DNA of 64,000 nucleotides, taken from assembly GCA_016858145.1 (NCBI GenBank), contig JAEHOE010000112.1, positions 62,001 to 126,000 of the forward strand, in the 5' to 3' direction. Below the pieces are notes generated by a model, which worked only from the letters and a program-made list of their open reading frames with translations, was not told the origin of the DNA and made no database searches. Position numbers and translations under genes: made by a program. Shown piece after piece: positions 1-10,701 of this stretch (within the stretch, counting starts at the first letter, position 1; every line of letters begins with the position of its first letter). Source of the DNA: Edaphochlamys debaryana (taxonomy: Eukaryota; Chlorophyta; Chlorophyceae; Chlamydomonadales).

Positions 1-2848
1 CGGCGCAGAACCTGAACCGCCCGTAGCGCCCCCCCGGGTCCGCCAGGGGGCCCGTGAAGGCGGGCAGCCGCGAGCCCACGCCCGCGGCGCGCCACAGCGC
101 GGCCCGGGCCTCGAAGTCCGCACCCGCGGCCGAGGAGGCGGCGGCGGACGAGGCGGCGGGTGCAGAGGTGGAGGGGGAGGTGGAGGGGGAGGTGGAGGGG
201 GAGGTGGAGGGGGAGGAGGACGAGGACGAGGAGGAGGAGGAGGCTCCGCCCAGGTGCGCGGGCAGCAGGACCAGGTTGCCCAGGCGGCCCGCCCACTGCA
301 GCCGCTGCACCTCGTACCTGGGGGTAGGGGGGAAAGAAGGGCACGGGGTAGGGGCTTGGGAAACGCGTGTGTAGTTGCTCGGGGTGAACGCGCGAGGGGA
401 ATGAGGAACGGGGTGCGGAGAGCGCCCCCCTGCGACCCGAGGCCCCCTGCCTTCCTTCCCCTCCCCCCGCCCCGTGTAGCACCGGCGCTCACCAGTACTT
501 GACCTCGTACCCCGGCCCCGCGGCGGCAGGGGCGGGGGCCTCCGCGGCAGGGCCCTGCTGCTGCGGTGCGTCCAGCGCCTCGGCGGCCGCGTAGTGCTGC
601 TCGAAGGGCGCCCCCGCCCCCCCCGCGAAGAAGGGCTCAGGCCAGGGCTCGGAGGGGTCGCGGGGGGAGGCCACGCGCGTGCGGCGCCACTGGGAGCCCT
701 GGGGGGGGGGAGGTGGGTGATGGGGGGGGAGGGTGTTTGAATCTGACAAGCGGGAGAGCGTCTGGGGATGGGGGGAGGGGGGCAGGGAGGGAGAGATTGG
801 AGGGAGGGAGGGATTGGAGGGAGGGAGGGGTGGTGAGGGGAGGGGTGGGGCGGCAGGCTCCCACGCAGCAATGCCCGCATGCCGAGCCGCCCCCGTCCTC
901 CCGGTTTCGCAGGAATCCCATCTCCCCCGGTTCCCCTTCTTCTTCCCCCCCAAACCCCTCCCCCCACCCCACCCCCCCGCACCTCGGGCACCGCTGCCGG
1001 CACGATGCGGTCCACCGTGAGCCCCCCCAGCGAGGAGGGGGCGGAGGGCCAGCCCTCGGGCTCGCAGCTGGGGGTTAGGGGGGAAGGGGTGAGAGGGGTG
1101 AGAGGATGAGACGAGGAGTTGGGTATTGCTAGGAGGAGGTGGGTTGAGGTGGGGTGTATGCCAGGAAAGGGGAGGAACACGCTCCCAGCTCAGCTTCAAG
1201 AACCCCACTCAGCCCCCCTCCCACCCCCACCGCAGCAGCAGGTGCCTCAGTGTGCGCTGATCGGCGGTGCCGTACAGATCCTTGGCGTCCAGCAGGGACC
1301 TGTCAGGGAGGGGAGGGGAGGGAGGGGAGGGAGAGGAGGGAGAGGGGAAGGTGGACACTCAGGAGCACGCGCACGAAGACGCCCACGATTGCATGAGCCC
1401 TTGCTACCCAGACGGCCGTTCTCCTGCTCCCCCCCCCCTGCCTCCTCCTCCACCTCGCCCCCTGACCTCGCCCCAGTCTTCCCCGCTGACCCTCCCTTTC
1501 CCCTGCCTCCCGCCTCCTTTCCCCTGCCTCCCGCCTCCTTTTCCCTGCCTCCCGCCTCCGTTCCCCCCACCTCGCCCCCTCCCCTCACCTGAACTCCGCC
1601 CGCTCCCCCCCGCTCAGCGCCAGCTCCCCCAGCACCCCCTCCGGCCGCAGCGGCCGCGCCAGCAGCGCAGCGCTGACCCGACCCCAGCGGTGCGCACGGG
1701 CGGCGGGGTCGGGGGCGGACAGCTCCAGGAAGAGCTGCAGGGCCTCGGCGCCCTGGGGGGTGGGGTTTGTAGGGGAGGGGGAAGGAGGAGGGGGGTGGCG
1801 GTAGGGGGGGAGTTGTATGGGGGCGAGAGCGGAAAGCGAGGGGGAAGGGGGTGATAAGCGAAGCGTATGCCCTTGGTACGACCGTGTGCCGCCGCATCTG
1901 CCATCACCCCACGCGCCCCCGAAACACAGACGCTTCGGGTCGGGGCGTTCGCTTCGGGTTGGGGCTGTTGGTTTGGGGAGGTTCCGGGTTCGGCTTGCTG
2001 CCTGCTTGCTCGCCGCTTATTCTACGCACTGGCACCTGGATATCGCGCACAACCCCGAGCATCCAAACACACACGCTCCCACACGCTCCCACACGCTCGC
2101 TCTCGAAACTATATAATCAGGGTCAGCACACACGCTCCCCCCTCCTGTTTCCCCCCCCCGCCCCCCACCCCACGCGTCCCGAAACACACACACGCTTTCC
2201 CAACCCCCCGCCCCCCCCACCTTCATGAAGGCCGCCCGCAGCCCCGGATCCTCCACCTGGTAGCAGCGCCCCCCACCCCCCACCCCACGCGTCCCCAAAA
2301 CACACACACGCTCTCCCACCCCCCGCCGCCCCCCCACCTTCATGAAGGCCGCCCGCAGCCCCGGGTCCTCCACCTGGTAGCAGAACTCCAGCAGGGGGGG
2401 CAGCCAGGGCTGGTCGCCCCCGCCGGGGCCCTCCTCGCCCTCGCCGCCCTCGCCCCCCGCCCCCGCGCCAAACAGGTTCAGGTAGCGGCTGCGGCGGCAC
2501 AGCTCCGACAGCGCCGCCGCCTCGCGCACGGCGGCGGCGGCGCACCAGGCCTCGGCGGCGGCGGCCTCGGCGGCGGCGGCGGCGGAAGCGGTCTCGGCGG
2601 CGGCGGCGGGCTCAGACTGGATGCCGGCAGGTGAGGTGGTGGCGGCGGCGGCGGAGGATGAGGCGGTCTCGGTGGCGGCGGTGGCTTGTGCATTTGCGGC
2701 CCGGAGTAGGGACGCGAAGCGGCCCTCCCCCTCCCCCTCCCTCGCCTGCTCCTGCTGCCCCTCCCCCGCCGCCTGCCGCCAGGAGGCGTGCAGGGCCGCC
2801 AGGTGCGCCGCCTCCGCCTCCGCCGGCAGACCCGGCGGCGCCGCCAGC

Positions 2849-2882
<34 letters not shown>

Positions 2883-5800
2883 AGTGCGCCTCCGCCTCCG
2901 CCACAGCGCCGTCCTGCTCCGCCAGCTGAGGGGGGAGGGAGAGGGAGGGACATTGGAGGTGAGGGGGACTTGGGGCGTGTTCGGCAACACTCAGCAAGTC
3001 CTGCCGAAGAGGCTCGACTCTCCGGCCGCCACAACCCCAACCCCAACCCCCCAGCGCCACTGCTTCTCGGCTTCTGCGGTTTCGAGCGCCTACCTCCAGG
3101 ACGAGCGGCCCAGAGCGCCTCCTCCCCCTCACCCCTCCCCCTCACCCCTCCCCCTCACCCCTCCCCTCTCCTACCCCCCCTCATCCCGCCCCCTACCCCC
3201 CTCACCCCGCTCCCCGCCAGCAGCGCCGCCTCCACCCCCGGCGGCTCCCAGGCGGCGGAGCGCAGCTGCAGCAGCAGGCGGCCGTAGTCGAGGGCAACGC
3301 GGAGGATCTATATGGGGGGGGGGGAGGGGAGGCAGGGGGGAGGGGGAGGGGTGTTCGAAGCTGAGCAGGAGAGCGGCGTGGGGGGGAGGGGTGCTGAGGT
3401 GGGTAGAGAGGGGTCAGGGGGTGAAAGGGGTGTGCTGGGAGGGGGAGTAAAGAGGGGCCAGGGGGGTGGAGGGGTTGGTGGCTGGGACCCGCGTCCCACC
3501 CACCGCAAGCCCCTCCCTCCTCTCTCCCCCCCCCCTCTACCTTCACCCAAGCACCTCTCCATCACTCCCCCCCTCCAGCACGCCCTGGCTCCCCCCCCCC
3601 TCCCCACCTGCTTGACGGCCTCTGGGTCTCCCGCGCGGCGGCTGAAGTACGGCAGCACGGGGGTGGAGGCAACCGAGGGGTCGGCGGCGGCGGCCAGGCT
3701 GGGGGGTGGGTAAGGGAGGTGTGGGTCCGGGAAGGGAGGGGTGATGGGGCAGGCTTGTTGGGCCGTGTGTAGGGGGGGGGAAGAGGCATGGCGGCGCGCG
3801 GTCCGGGCGAGGGGGAAACCGGGGGGAGGCGGTGGGGGACATGGTGCGTTCCCAGCCCACAGGCACTGCCACCAGGCCCCCAACCGCCATCAGCCCAACC
3901 GCCCAACTGCCCAACCACCAACGGTCAACCGCCAACCCACCAGCGCATGTGCTCGAACACGCCGTGGAAGCCCGCCCGCCCCAGCAGCCCCTCCATCTCG
4001 GCCCACGCGGCGCCGTAGTGGGAGCGCTCGGCGGGGGTCAGGGACTGGGGGGGAGGGGAGGGGGAGGGGGAGGGGGATGACCGGATGAGGAGGGGGGGTC
4101 CAAGAGGGCTGGAGGGGCAAGGGTGAAGCGCTTGGGAAGGGCCGCCCCTCTCAGCTGCAGCCCACTTGAGACCTCAGCCGTGCTTCCCACACCTTTCCCC
4201 TCCCAACCCCAACCCAGGGTACAGCCGGGTGACACAATGGTCAGTCCGCACTCCCCCTTTCCCCCCCACCCTCAGCCCCCTTCCCTCCCACCCACCCCAC
4301 CTGCAGCAGCTCCGCCTTCAGCTTGTCCACGGGCGTCAGGTCCATGCCCCGGCCGTTGAGCGAGGCGAAGATGGCGAAGGAGGCGGCGGGGTCGCGCGCC
4401 ACCAGCATCACCACGTACACGTGGCGCAGGCAGTGGAAGGCAAAGTCCTGTTCAGGGGGGGGAGTGAGGGGGAGTGAGGGGAGGGAGGGGAGGGGCGGTG
4501 AGGGGAGGGGGTGTCGGAAGGCAGGAGGCAGGAAGGGAAGAAGGGAGCGCAGCAGACCTTGTTGTGGTGTTGGAGCCCCCTAGCAACTGCCTCTGGCCTC
4601 GTCCACCCCTCCGCTCGCCCTGCCCCCCTCCCCTCTCCCCCCTCATCCCCGACTACTTCCCTCCCTCCTCTGTGCCCCCCTCCAGCTCCCCCCCCCTCCC
4701 CCCACACCTGCAGGTTGACCCCCTCCTCCGCCTCCAGCCGCCCCAGGCAGTCCGCCAGGAACCCCGCGTTCTCGTACAGCCGCCAGTGCGTCTCATTGGA
4801 CAGCGGCTGCGACTGGGGCGCGCCCTGCCCCGCCGCCGCCAGCCCCGCCGCCGCCAGCCCCGCCTCCACGGCCCCCGCCTCCACGCCCCCCCCCGCCCCC
4901 GCCCGCACGAAGGCCGTGGGCCGGAATGCGTCCAGACAGTGGGCGCGGAGGAAGCCGTCGTCAGCGTCGCGCAGGCGCAGGCGGTACCTGGGGGGGGAGG
5001 GGATAGAGGAGGGGGGAGAGGGATTGTGGAGGGGTTGTGGAGTTCTGGAGGGAAAGGCGACGGGAGGGGGTAGAGAAGAAGGGGCAAGGAGGTGGCCGGG
5101 GATAGGAGGCCCGGTCAGCTGGGTTTCCGCCGGTTTGATCCTTGTCTAGTAGTCATCCCGCCGCCTCTCCCCCTCCCCTCCCCCCTGTCCCCTCCCTCCC
5201 CCTCCTCCCCCCACCTGCCGCTCCCCGCAGGGTCCAGCGGGTCCGCCTCCAGGTACAGCAGCCGCCGCAGCCGCCCCGCCAGAGCGCTGCCGCCCCCCTC
5301 GGACCCCGCCCCTGCTCCCCCCGCCCCCCCCGCTGCCGCCCGGTGGTGCAGCGCCGCCAGCAGCAGCACCAGGGAGGTGAGGCGCTGCTGGCCGTCAATG
5401 AGCTGAGGGGGGGGAGGGGGGAGGGGGGAGAGTGATCTTGGACGATAGGGGAACCGGGGGACCGGAGAGAGGGAGAAGGTGGTGGTGGTGTTGGTGGGGC
5501 GGTACCCCCACCAAGCACTCGCCGTCCCACGCTTTCCCCTCCCTTTCCCTCCCCCCACTGGCCGCCGTGGCCCCCACACGCCCATACACACACGCCTTCC
5601 CCCCCCCTTCCCCCCCTGTTTCCCCCCGTTTCCCCCCCTCCCCCACCTGGTAGGGCGCGTGCGGCCCCTCCTCCGAGCGGGTGGCCACCATGGCACCCAG
5701 GAAGTACTCATCGCGGGAGCGGTAGGCGCGGACAAAGTCCTGGGGGGGGGGGAGGGGGGGAGGGGGCAGAGGAGGGGAGGGCGGGGTGAAGGGCGGCACA

Positions 5801-6669
5801 GCAACGGCGCAGGCTCCGCAGAGCGCCGTGGACGTCTGCCAACCCGAGCCCGCCCTTGGCCGCTGCCCGGCTTGGCACCCAGGCCCGTCCAGGTCGCCCC
5901 CACAGCCCCCAAGTCGCCCCCCCCCACCCCCCTCGCCCCCACCTGCATGAGCTCGTACACCTGCTTGGTGCGCCACGCGTAGGGGCGCTGGAAGGCGGGA
6001 ATGTCGAAGCGGAAGTCGGACGAGTCGAACAGCTGGAACAGGGAGACCTGTGGGGCGGAAAGTAGGAAGGGGGCGAACGCAGGGGGGGAGGGGGGGGAGA
6101 TGGGAGGGAGGGGGGTGGGGGTGACGGGCATGGTAGGTAAGCCCCAACTGCAGTGGTGCCCAGCGCAGAGAGGCACGGGCGCAAATCCCAGCTGCACGCT
6201 TGTGGTCGGCTGCTGTGTGACGACTGCCACTGTCCGCCAGCGTCAACGTTGGTCTCGGCAGCCTCTGCAAACCCCATAGCGTGTCCGGCGAGTGTGGCAT
6301 GGCAGTAATAAGCCTCACACTTTAGCGAGCCCGCACTACCCCTCGCTGCCTGTACGCCCTGTCCCCCTCCACCCTCCTCGCCTGGCGAGCCTCGAGGAAG
6401 TCGCGCTTGGGGGCAGTCGGGGGGGCCGCAGCGGGGGGGGCAGGGGCGGGGGCGGGGGCCGCGGAGGGGGGCTCGGCGATGGCCGTGCCGGACTGGGGCG
6501 TCACCTCCTTCCGGCCCAGGCCCCCGAGGAACCAGTCCTTGAAGGCTAGCGCGCGGAGGCTGGAGATGCGACCCGCGCGACGGGGCGCTGAGCGCAGCGC
6601 GGGTGCATGGCGATTGCGCAGACCCGCACCAACGCCGTTGCTTGGAATGGCTAGTCCGCGACTGAACAT
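1..6669 (-). CDS. DUF262-DUF1524 (GmrSD-like) protein with putative transit peptide; 3' end outside window
   Basis: Fifteen exons join in phase: 6373-6669, 5943-6047, 5647-5739, 5215-5402, 4708-4987, 4301-4447, 3941-4044, 3608-3698, 3206-3307, 2338-2925, 1589-1752, 1231-1299, 983-1067, 493-698, 1-317 (about 945 residues, then cut by the window edge). The DUF262 hallmarks are present: FDIPAFQRPYAW (about residues 112-123), a YFLGAMV stretch, LIDGQQRLTSL (about 166-176) and FASLNGRGMDLTP (exon 4301-4447). A DUF1524-type region follows, with LTVDRIVPAAVPE (about 759-771) and LGNLVLLPAH (about 852-861). The family's bacterial members (GmrSD, BrxU, SspE) combine a ParB-fold nucleotide-sensing domain with a His-Me finger nuclease and act against phage or modified DNA. 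The histidine expected in the DUF1524 'EHI.P' motif is Arg here, so cleavage may be lost. The first ~55 residues are Arg/Ser/Ala-rich with almost no acidic residues, like a plastid or mitochondrial transit peptide. An Ala/Glu-rich insert fills exon 2338-2925. Family assignment is firm; the role is inference. Confidence 0.85.
165..217. repeat. 12-bp coding minisatellite in the DUF1524 region
   Basis: About four copies of a GAGGTGGAGGGG-type unit lie in the last visible exon of the DUF262/DUF1524 gene. On the minus strand they encode alternating Ser and Thr, followed by a longer Ser run towards 240. The tract interrupts the region just after the LGNLVLL motif. Length variation here would stay in frame. 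Confidence 0.8.
1497..1563. repeat. Intronic ~21-bp tandem repeat (3 copies)
   Basis: Three near-identical units of the form CCTTTCCCCTGCCTCCCGCCT lie in the intron between exons 1231-1299 and 1589-1752 of the DUF262/DUF1524 gene. It is a simple pyrimidine minisatellite with no apparent function. Confidence 0.7.
2149..2385 (-). repeat. 117-bp tandem duplication of an exon end plus its splice donor
   Basis: The last 48 nt of exon 2338-2925 (encoding CYQVEDPGLRAAFMK) and the start of the following intron are repeated immediately downstream (copy at 2221-2268), with one difference in the 48 nt. The intron pieces at 2149-2220 and 2269-2337 are also near copies of each other. The intron therefore has two equivalent donors (AAG/GTGGGG) 117 nt apart. 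The 117 nt are stop-free and in frame, so use of the distal donor would add 39 residues that repeat the motif. Confidence 0.85.
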
Positions 6670-7365
6670 TTTTGGTTGCTTGTGGGTTTAGGGCCGTTGG
6701 GCGCCGTGTGACAACCTCTGGCACAACCGGCTAGGGCGAGAAGCACTTCCCGCCAAAAAGCGACCGTACTCCGCGACTCGTGCGTGCGAGACGCTCAGAC
6801 CGAGCCTATGCTCGTTACCGTTGATGCCTCTTTCGCTTGAGCTCCACTTCGGGGCATATGCCGACGCGTCTGGTCCAACCCATGCTCGCCTTGCGCCATC
6901 CGAGAGACGCCGAGCCCCGCCGTGGGCACCCCTCGTGCAGGTCTCCCGTCCCCGGGTTAGTGCACCGATGTCTAGATGCACTGCTCTCTTGGGACAGGGA
7001 CGGGACACCAGAGGCACCAGGGCCACCCTGGCCCATCTCGACCTCCTCACCAAGTCAACTTACACAGCGCAGGCAGAAGTCTCCTTTGCGGCGCACCCTG
7101 CTCCGCTGCAAGCTGTACCACGTTCAGGCCTGCGTCAGGGCAGGATGTCGCTTGCACCGCCGTGGTGCGGCGAGCGGCGTGTGTGGTACGGCGCACACAG
7201 GGGTTGCAAGCATTCCCCATTTGTGCCCCCACACCTTGAAGCGCTGTCAGTTAGAAGTAGACAGGCAAGCTCTCAGTGACTCTCCGCCGGTCAACGTATC
7301 GCACCGCCGCCGCTCGTTGCATTGCGGGACGGCCAAACGCCGCCTGAGCAACCCTCGCTGCTGCA
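6670..7365. promoter_or_regulatory. Divergent intergenic region between DUF262/DUF1524 gene and small basic-protein gene
   Basis: About 700 bp separate two start codons that face away from each other, so both promoters must lie here. I see no convincing open reading frame, TATA box or repeat. The assignment rests only on position. Confidence 0.4.
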
Positions 7366-8028
7366 ATGTCGAAGAAGAACAACAAGGGCACAAAGCGGAA
7401 AGCACACGACTTTGACATAGAGCGCGAGAAGCGCGAGGCGGAAGCGCGAGCTAAAAAGCTGCAGAAGAAGCAGTCCGCTGGCGTGACCAAAGTCAAGAAG
7501 AGCAAGGGCGTGCGCATCCGCAAGGGTGTGACCGTGAAGGGCATCAAGGTGGGTCAAGCCCTAGGAGGGACCAGCTGCAATCCCCTTCCATGGACGCACC
7601 CACGCCGGAGCGTCCCTGCCGGAGCAGGGGTCTCCCGGTTCCAGCGGGTAGCTGGCAAGGTGCAGGGGCCATGATGCCGCCAGGCCGTGCCTTAGCCGCG
7701 TGCAGCAGGCAGGGGCAGCCGGGTGCGGGCCGGTGTTGCACATGTGCGGCATGCCGACCTGGGCCTCCCCAAGATTGGCCCCGTCCCTTGCACACAAGCA
7801 CCAACAAGGCTGCCCCCTCCTTCCCCTCCCCCCCACCAGGTGGTGGACTCTGAGACCAAGAAGAAGGTCAAGAGTGTGCTGGCCAAGGCCTCGCGCGCAA
7901 AGGCCCGGGCGCGCATGGACGTGGACGAGGGGGGCGCGGCGGGGCCGTCGGCCGCCAAGCCCGCCGCCAAGAAGGGGCGCAAGGCGGCGGATAAGAAGGC
8001 CGCGGCGGCGGACGCCATGGAGCAATAG
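7366..8028 (+). CDS. Small lysine-rich basic protein, probably nuclear/nucleolar
   Basis: Two exons (7366-7548 and 7840-8028) join in phase to give 123 residues. The donor is AAG/GTGGGT and the acceptor ACCAG/GTGG. The protein is very rich in Lys and Arg, opening MSKKNNKGTKRK, with a central KVKKSKGVRIRKG patch and a second basic stretch (ETKKKVKSV) across the exon junction. A short acidic interruption (MDVDEGG) precedes a KPAAKKGRKAADKK tail. Several nuclear-localisation-like clusters suggest a nucleolar, ribosome-biogenesis or chromatin role, but I recognise no named domain. The start is the first ATG of the open frame. A GACA/GATA-rich simple repeat follows the stop (8030-8095). Confidence 0.7.
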
Positions 8029-8987
8029 GTTGACAGGTGGACAGACAGGCAGGCAGATACCGATAGATAGACAGACAGAAAGGAAGAGAGACAGGATCAA
8101 AGCCAGGCGGAGACAGGTGGCGGAACCGACAGGCGGCGGGAGGTGGGCAGCTGGGCAGCCTGCGAGGGGCAGGGCGCGGGGGCGCACTGCGGTGGTGGAA
8201 CGCGGGGGGCCAGGGGACGATGGACCGCCCGGGCGTCCGAGGCAGGCCGAGGGCACCCAGCGCGGAGGGCCCGTGGAGCAGCAGGCGCGCGGAACCGCTA
8301 CCGGGCAGCGGCATGGCTGCCCGCCCGCGGCCTCGGGGTGGTGGCGCTGCCCGCGCGCCCTCGGGCACTTGCGCCGGCGGTCGCCTCGCAACACCCTCCT
8401 CGACCGCCTGGGCCCCATTGGCACTGCGGAGTGGACGGCGGGGCCGGAGGCGCGGGGGTGCATCCAGGGGCAGCGGCGGCCCGCGCGCCTGGCCTGCGCC
8501 ACCAGCCCTGCCGCTCCGAAGCGCTGGGCTGCGGACGGCCGGTGTCTCGCGGCTGCGCAGCCTGGGCCGTGCGGCGAGGGCCCTGCGGGGGCTGGCTGGG
8601 GAGGGCCCCCCCTGGCGGGACGGGGCGGGGCGGGGAGCAGACACGGTGCTGTGCAGGGTCCATGGCTGGGCGCATGCCGATTGCGTGTGTTGGTGGGGAA
8701 GGGGTGACGCGAGCTCTGCAGACTGGGCCCTGTGCTGCCGGGGCAGCGGGCGAGGCGGTGGCAGGTTTGTATGCGTAGCTAAAAGAGTGCGGTGTGACGG
8801 TTTGGCTCGGAGGCCTGCAGCGGTGCCCCCAGCGCCTGTTTGTTGCGCAGGTGTTGGAGGCCGCTGGCAGAGGCGATCGGACCGGAGACTGGGGCGAGGC
8901 TGCGTGCGGAGGGGCTGGGGTTTGAGCGGACTTTCAATGCAGGCCAGAGCACGAGGGCTCGGCCCAGTCGCATGCTGGGCTGGGGTG
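8029..8987. other. Intergenic, no gene supported
   Basis: This stretch begins with the GACA/GATA simple repeat of the presumed 3' UTR and continues as GC-rich sequence. Open frames exist on both strands but look like compositional by-products: no splice logic, no domains, only Arg/Pro/Ala-rich translations. Confidence 0.5.
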
Positions 8988-9088
8988 TGAACGCCCACGC
9001 GCTGCTCCTAAGCCAGGCCCTACGGTGCTGGGCGCCGGCTATATGCATACGCTAGAGAGCCTACTGCGAGGAACAGCGGCTGGGGCCA
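8988..9088 (+). repeat. Left inverted terminal repeat
   Basis: Pairs with 10172-10272 in inverted orientation. The outermost ~50 bases differ at only one position, and the remaining differences are clustered in the inner half. Confidence 0.85.
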
Positions 9089-9186
9089 GCTACCCACGCC
9101 AGACACCGCAGCCTTTGGCCCACGGCCCGTATGGGAGTTCACGGCTAATGCCTCGGGGCGCTCGTGGGTGGCACAGCCAGGAGGGA

Positions 9187-9260
9187 TCTATGCTCGCAGG
9201 GGCCATGCAGCGTAGTCCGGACGACGAAGAGGGGGGATGCAGCTGAACGCAACAAGCCAG
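9187..9260 (+). repeat. Dispersed repeat segment, copy 1
   Basis: This ~70-bp stretch, starting CTATGCTCGCAGGGGCC, is clearly similar to 17118-17190 in direct orientation, with small indels. Copy 1 lies inside the inverted-repeat element, so the 17-kb copy is probably debris of a related element. Confidence 0.6.
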
Positions 9261-10171
9261 GAGGGAGCCTGCTGGGCGCAGCCGTCATGCCGATGGGGTT
9301 GACGCGTGGGGGTGGCCCAAGGCGCGCCGGTGCGGATCAGGTCGGCAGAAAGGGCAGCGGGACTGTGGGATGAAGACTCGTTCGTAGCAAGAAGGACGGA
9401 AGGCTACTTCCGGGCAGGCGACGGCGTAATCGAGGTGGGGTGTTGACCAGACGCCGTGTCGTCGGCGAAGCCGCACAGGGAACGGGGGGCAGGTAAGGGG
9501 ACAGGAGGATCTCCTCTCCCCTGGCGCAGGGCAGGGTTCGGACCCGTCAGGGCGGGGGGCCAAGCAGGTGGTCCTAACAGCGCTTGTGTGCAGTCCACAC
9601 CTGCGTCCACTGGGGCGAAGCTGGGCAGCTGCGGCTGTCGGCGTCCTAAGCCCGGTCGCCCCGGCCCCTCCGCAGAAGGCCCCGCCCTTGCCAGCCTCTG
9701 CTTGCCCGCCGAGGCCCGCGGATGCATACGGCGTGTTCGTATGTTTGGGGACGAAAGGGCAGTAATCGAAAGTTTGACTCGCGCGGGGAAGCCGCGATAT
9801 ACTCTTCGTCACCCTTTACGCCATCCTTGTTTGGAGGGCGGGGGCACCTCCGGTTCCTTTCTCGCAACAGTGCCTGGTGGCCCTTCATCACCCTGCAGTA
9901 TAACAGCTTACGAACAGCGGCCCGGAGCGGACGGCGGCCCCCTCGCAGGAAAGAGAGCGGGCCATCAGGCGGCCAGGCCCCCAACGCGGGCTCTGTAGCG
10001 GGCACGCGTAAGGCACGGTTCCATAAGCCAGGGTTGACCAGAGTCTGACTGCGAAGAAGTGCTGGTAGGTCAAGGGACATCCGGGACGTCCGTTCGTGAA
10101 TTCTGGGGCAGCGCGATGGACACGCAACGGTACCAACGGACGTCGCCCGCCTCATGCCTTCGCTTTGGCCG

Positions 10172-10272
10172 TGGCCCCAGCCGCTGTTCCCCGCAGTAGT
10201 CCCTCTAGCGTTTGCCTACAGCCGGCGCCCAGCACCGTAGGGCCTGGCTTAGGAGCAGCGCGTAGGCGTTCA
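10172..10272 (-). repeat. Right inverted terminal repeat
   Basis: Reverse-complement partner of 8988-9088 with the same 101-bp length. It ends GGCGTTCA, the complement of the left arm's first bases. Confidence 0.85.
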
Positions 10273-10701
10273 TAGCCATTCAACAGCGGCAAGGCCACAC
10301 CCCAGATTTTTTACCCGCGCAGCTTCGCTGAGACCCACGTATCGCTGTGTTTCTATTTAGAAGTGCTAGGGGGGCGAAACGACCCAGAACCAGGTAGCTG
10401 CAGAGCAGCGTCACGGCGTTGCAGAGCGCATAAGCGCTACGTGGACCCTTCCGAGTCGTCTCTAGCCATAGGGACACAGGCCGGCTGTGGAACGCGCCGG
10501 CCTGAAGCTCGCATCGCCGAGGGCGGCAATCGGCGCCGCACGCCACGGACGCCCTTTGCTCGTGCGCATCAACCAGGAACTGATCAGGCTTTCTATCTGG
10601 CGTTCAACGGCTTTGGTGGGACGAACGGCCCGAATAACGGCATGGGTACGCGACCATCGCCGGCCCCCGGGCCGTGCTCGCGCGCACCCACGTCGCGGGT
10701 G

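Larger units (their letters stand above)
8988..10272. mobile_element. 1.29-kb element with 101-bp inverted terminal repeats (non-autonomous DNA transposon-like)
   Basis: Positions 8988-9088 and 10172-10272 are inverted copies of each other. I count 7 differences over 101 aligned bases, and both ends begin TGAACGCC when read inward. The interior (9089-10171) has no convincing open frame, and its 9.7-10.2 kb part is less GC-rich than nearby genes. I find no transposase and no clear target-site duplication next to the arms. A non-autonomous TIR element is the simplest explanation; a palindromic fold-back rearrangement is the alternative. Confidence 0.7.

Noticed and set aside
2221..2268. Separate extra exon encoding CYQVEDPGLRAAFMK
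   Set aside because: There is no acceptor site in front of the copy, so it cannot be an independent cassette exon. It can only be used by extending the upstream exon, as described in the findings.
7868..8998. 376-codon minus-strand frame overlapping the small basic-protein gene
   Set aside because: It overlaps a well-supported exon on the other strand and translates to Pro/Arg/Ala low complexity, the typical antisense shadow of GC-rich coding DNA.
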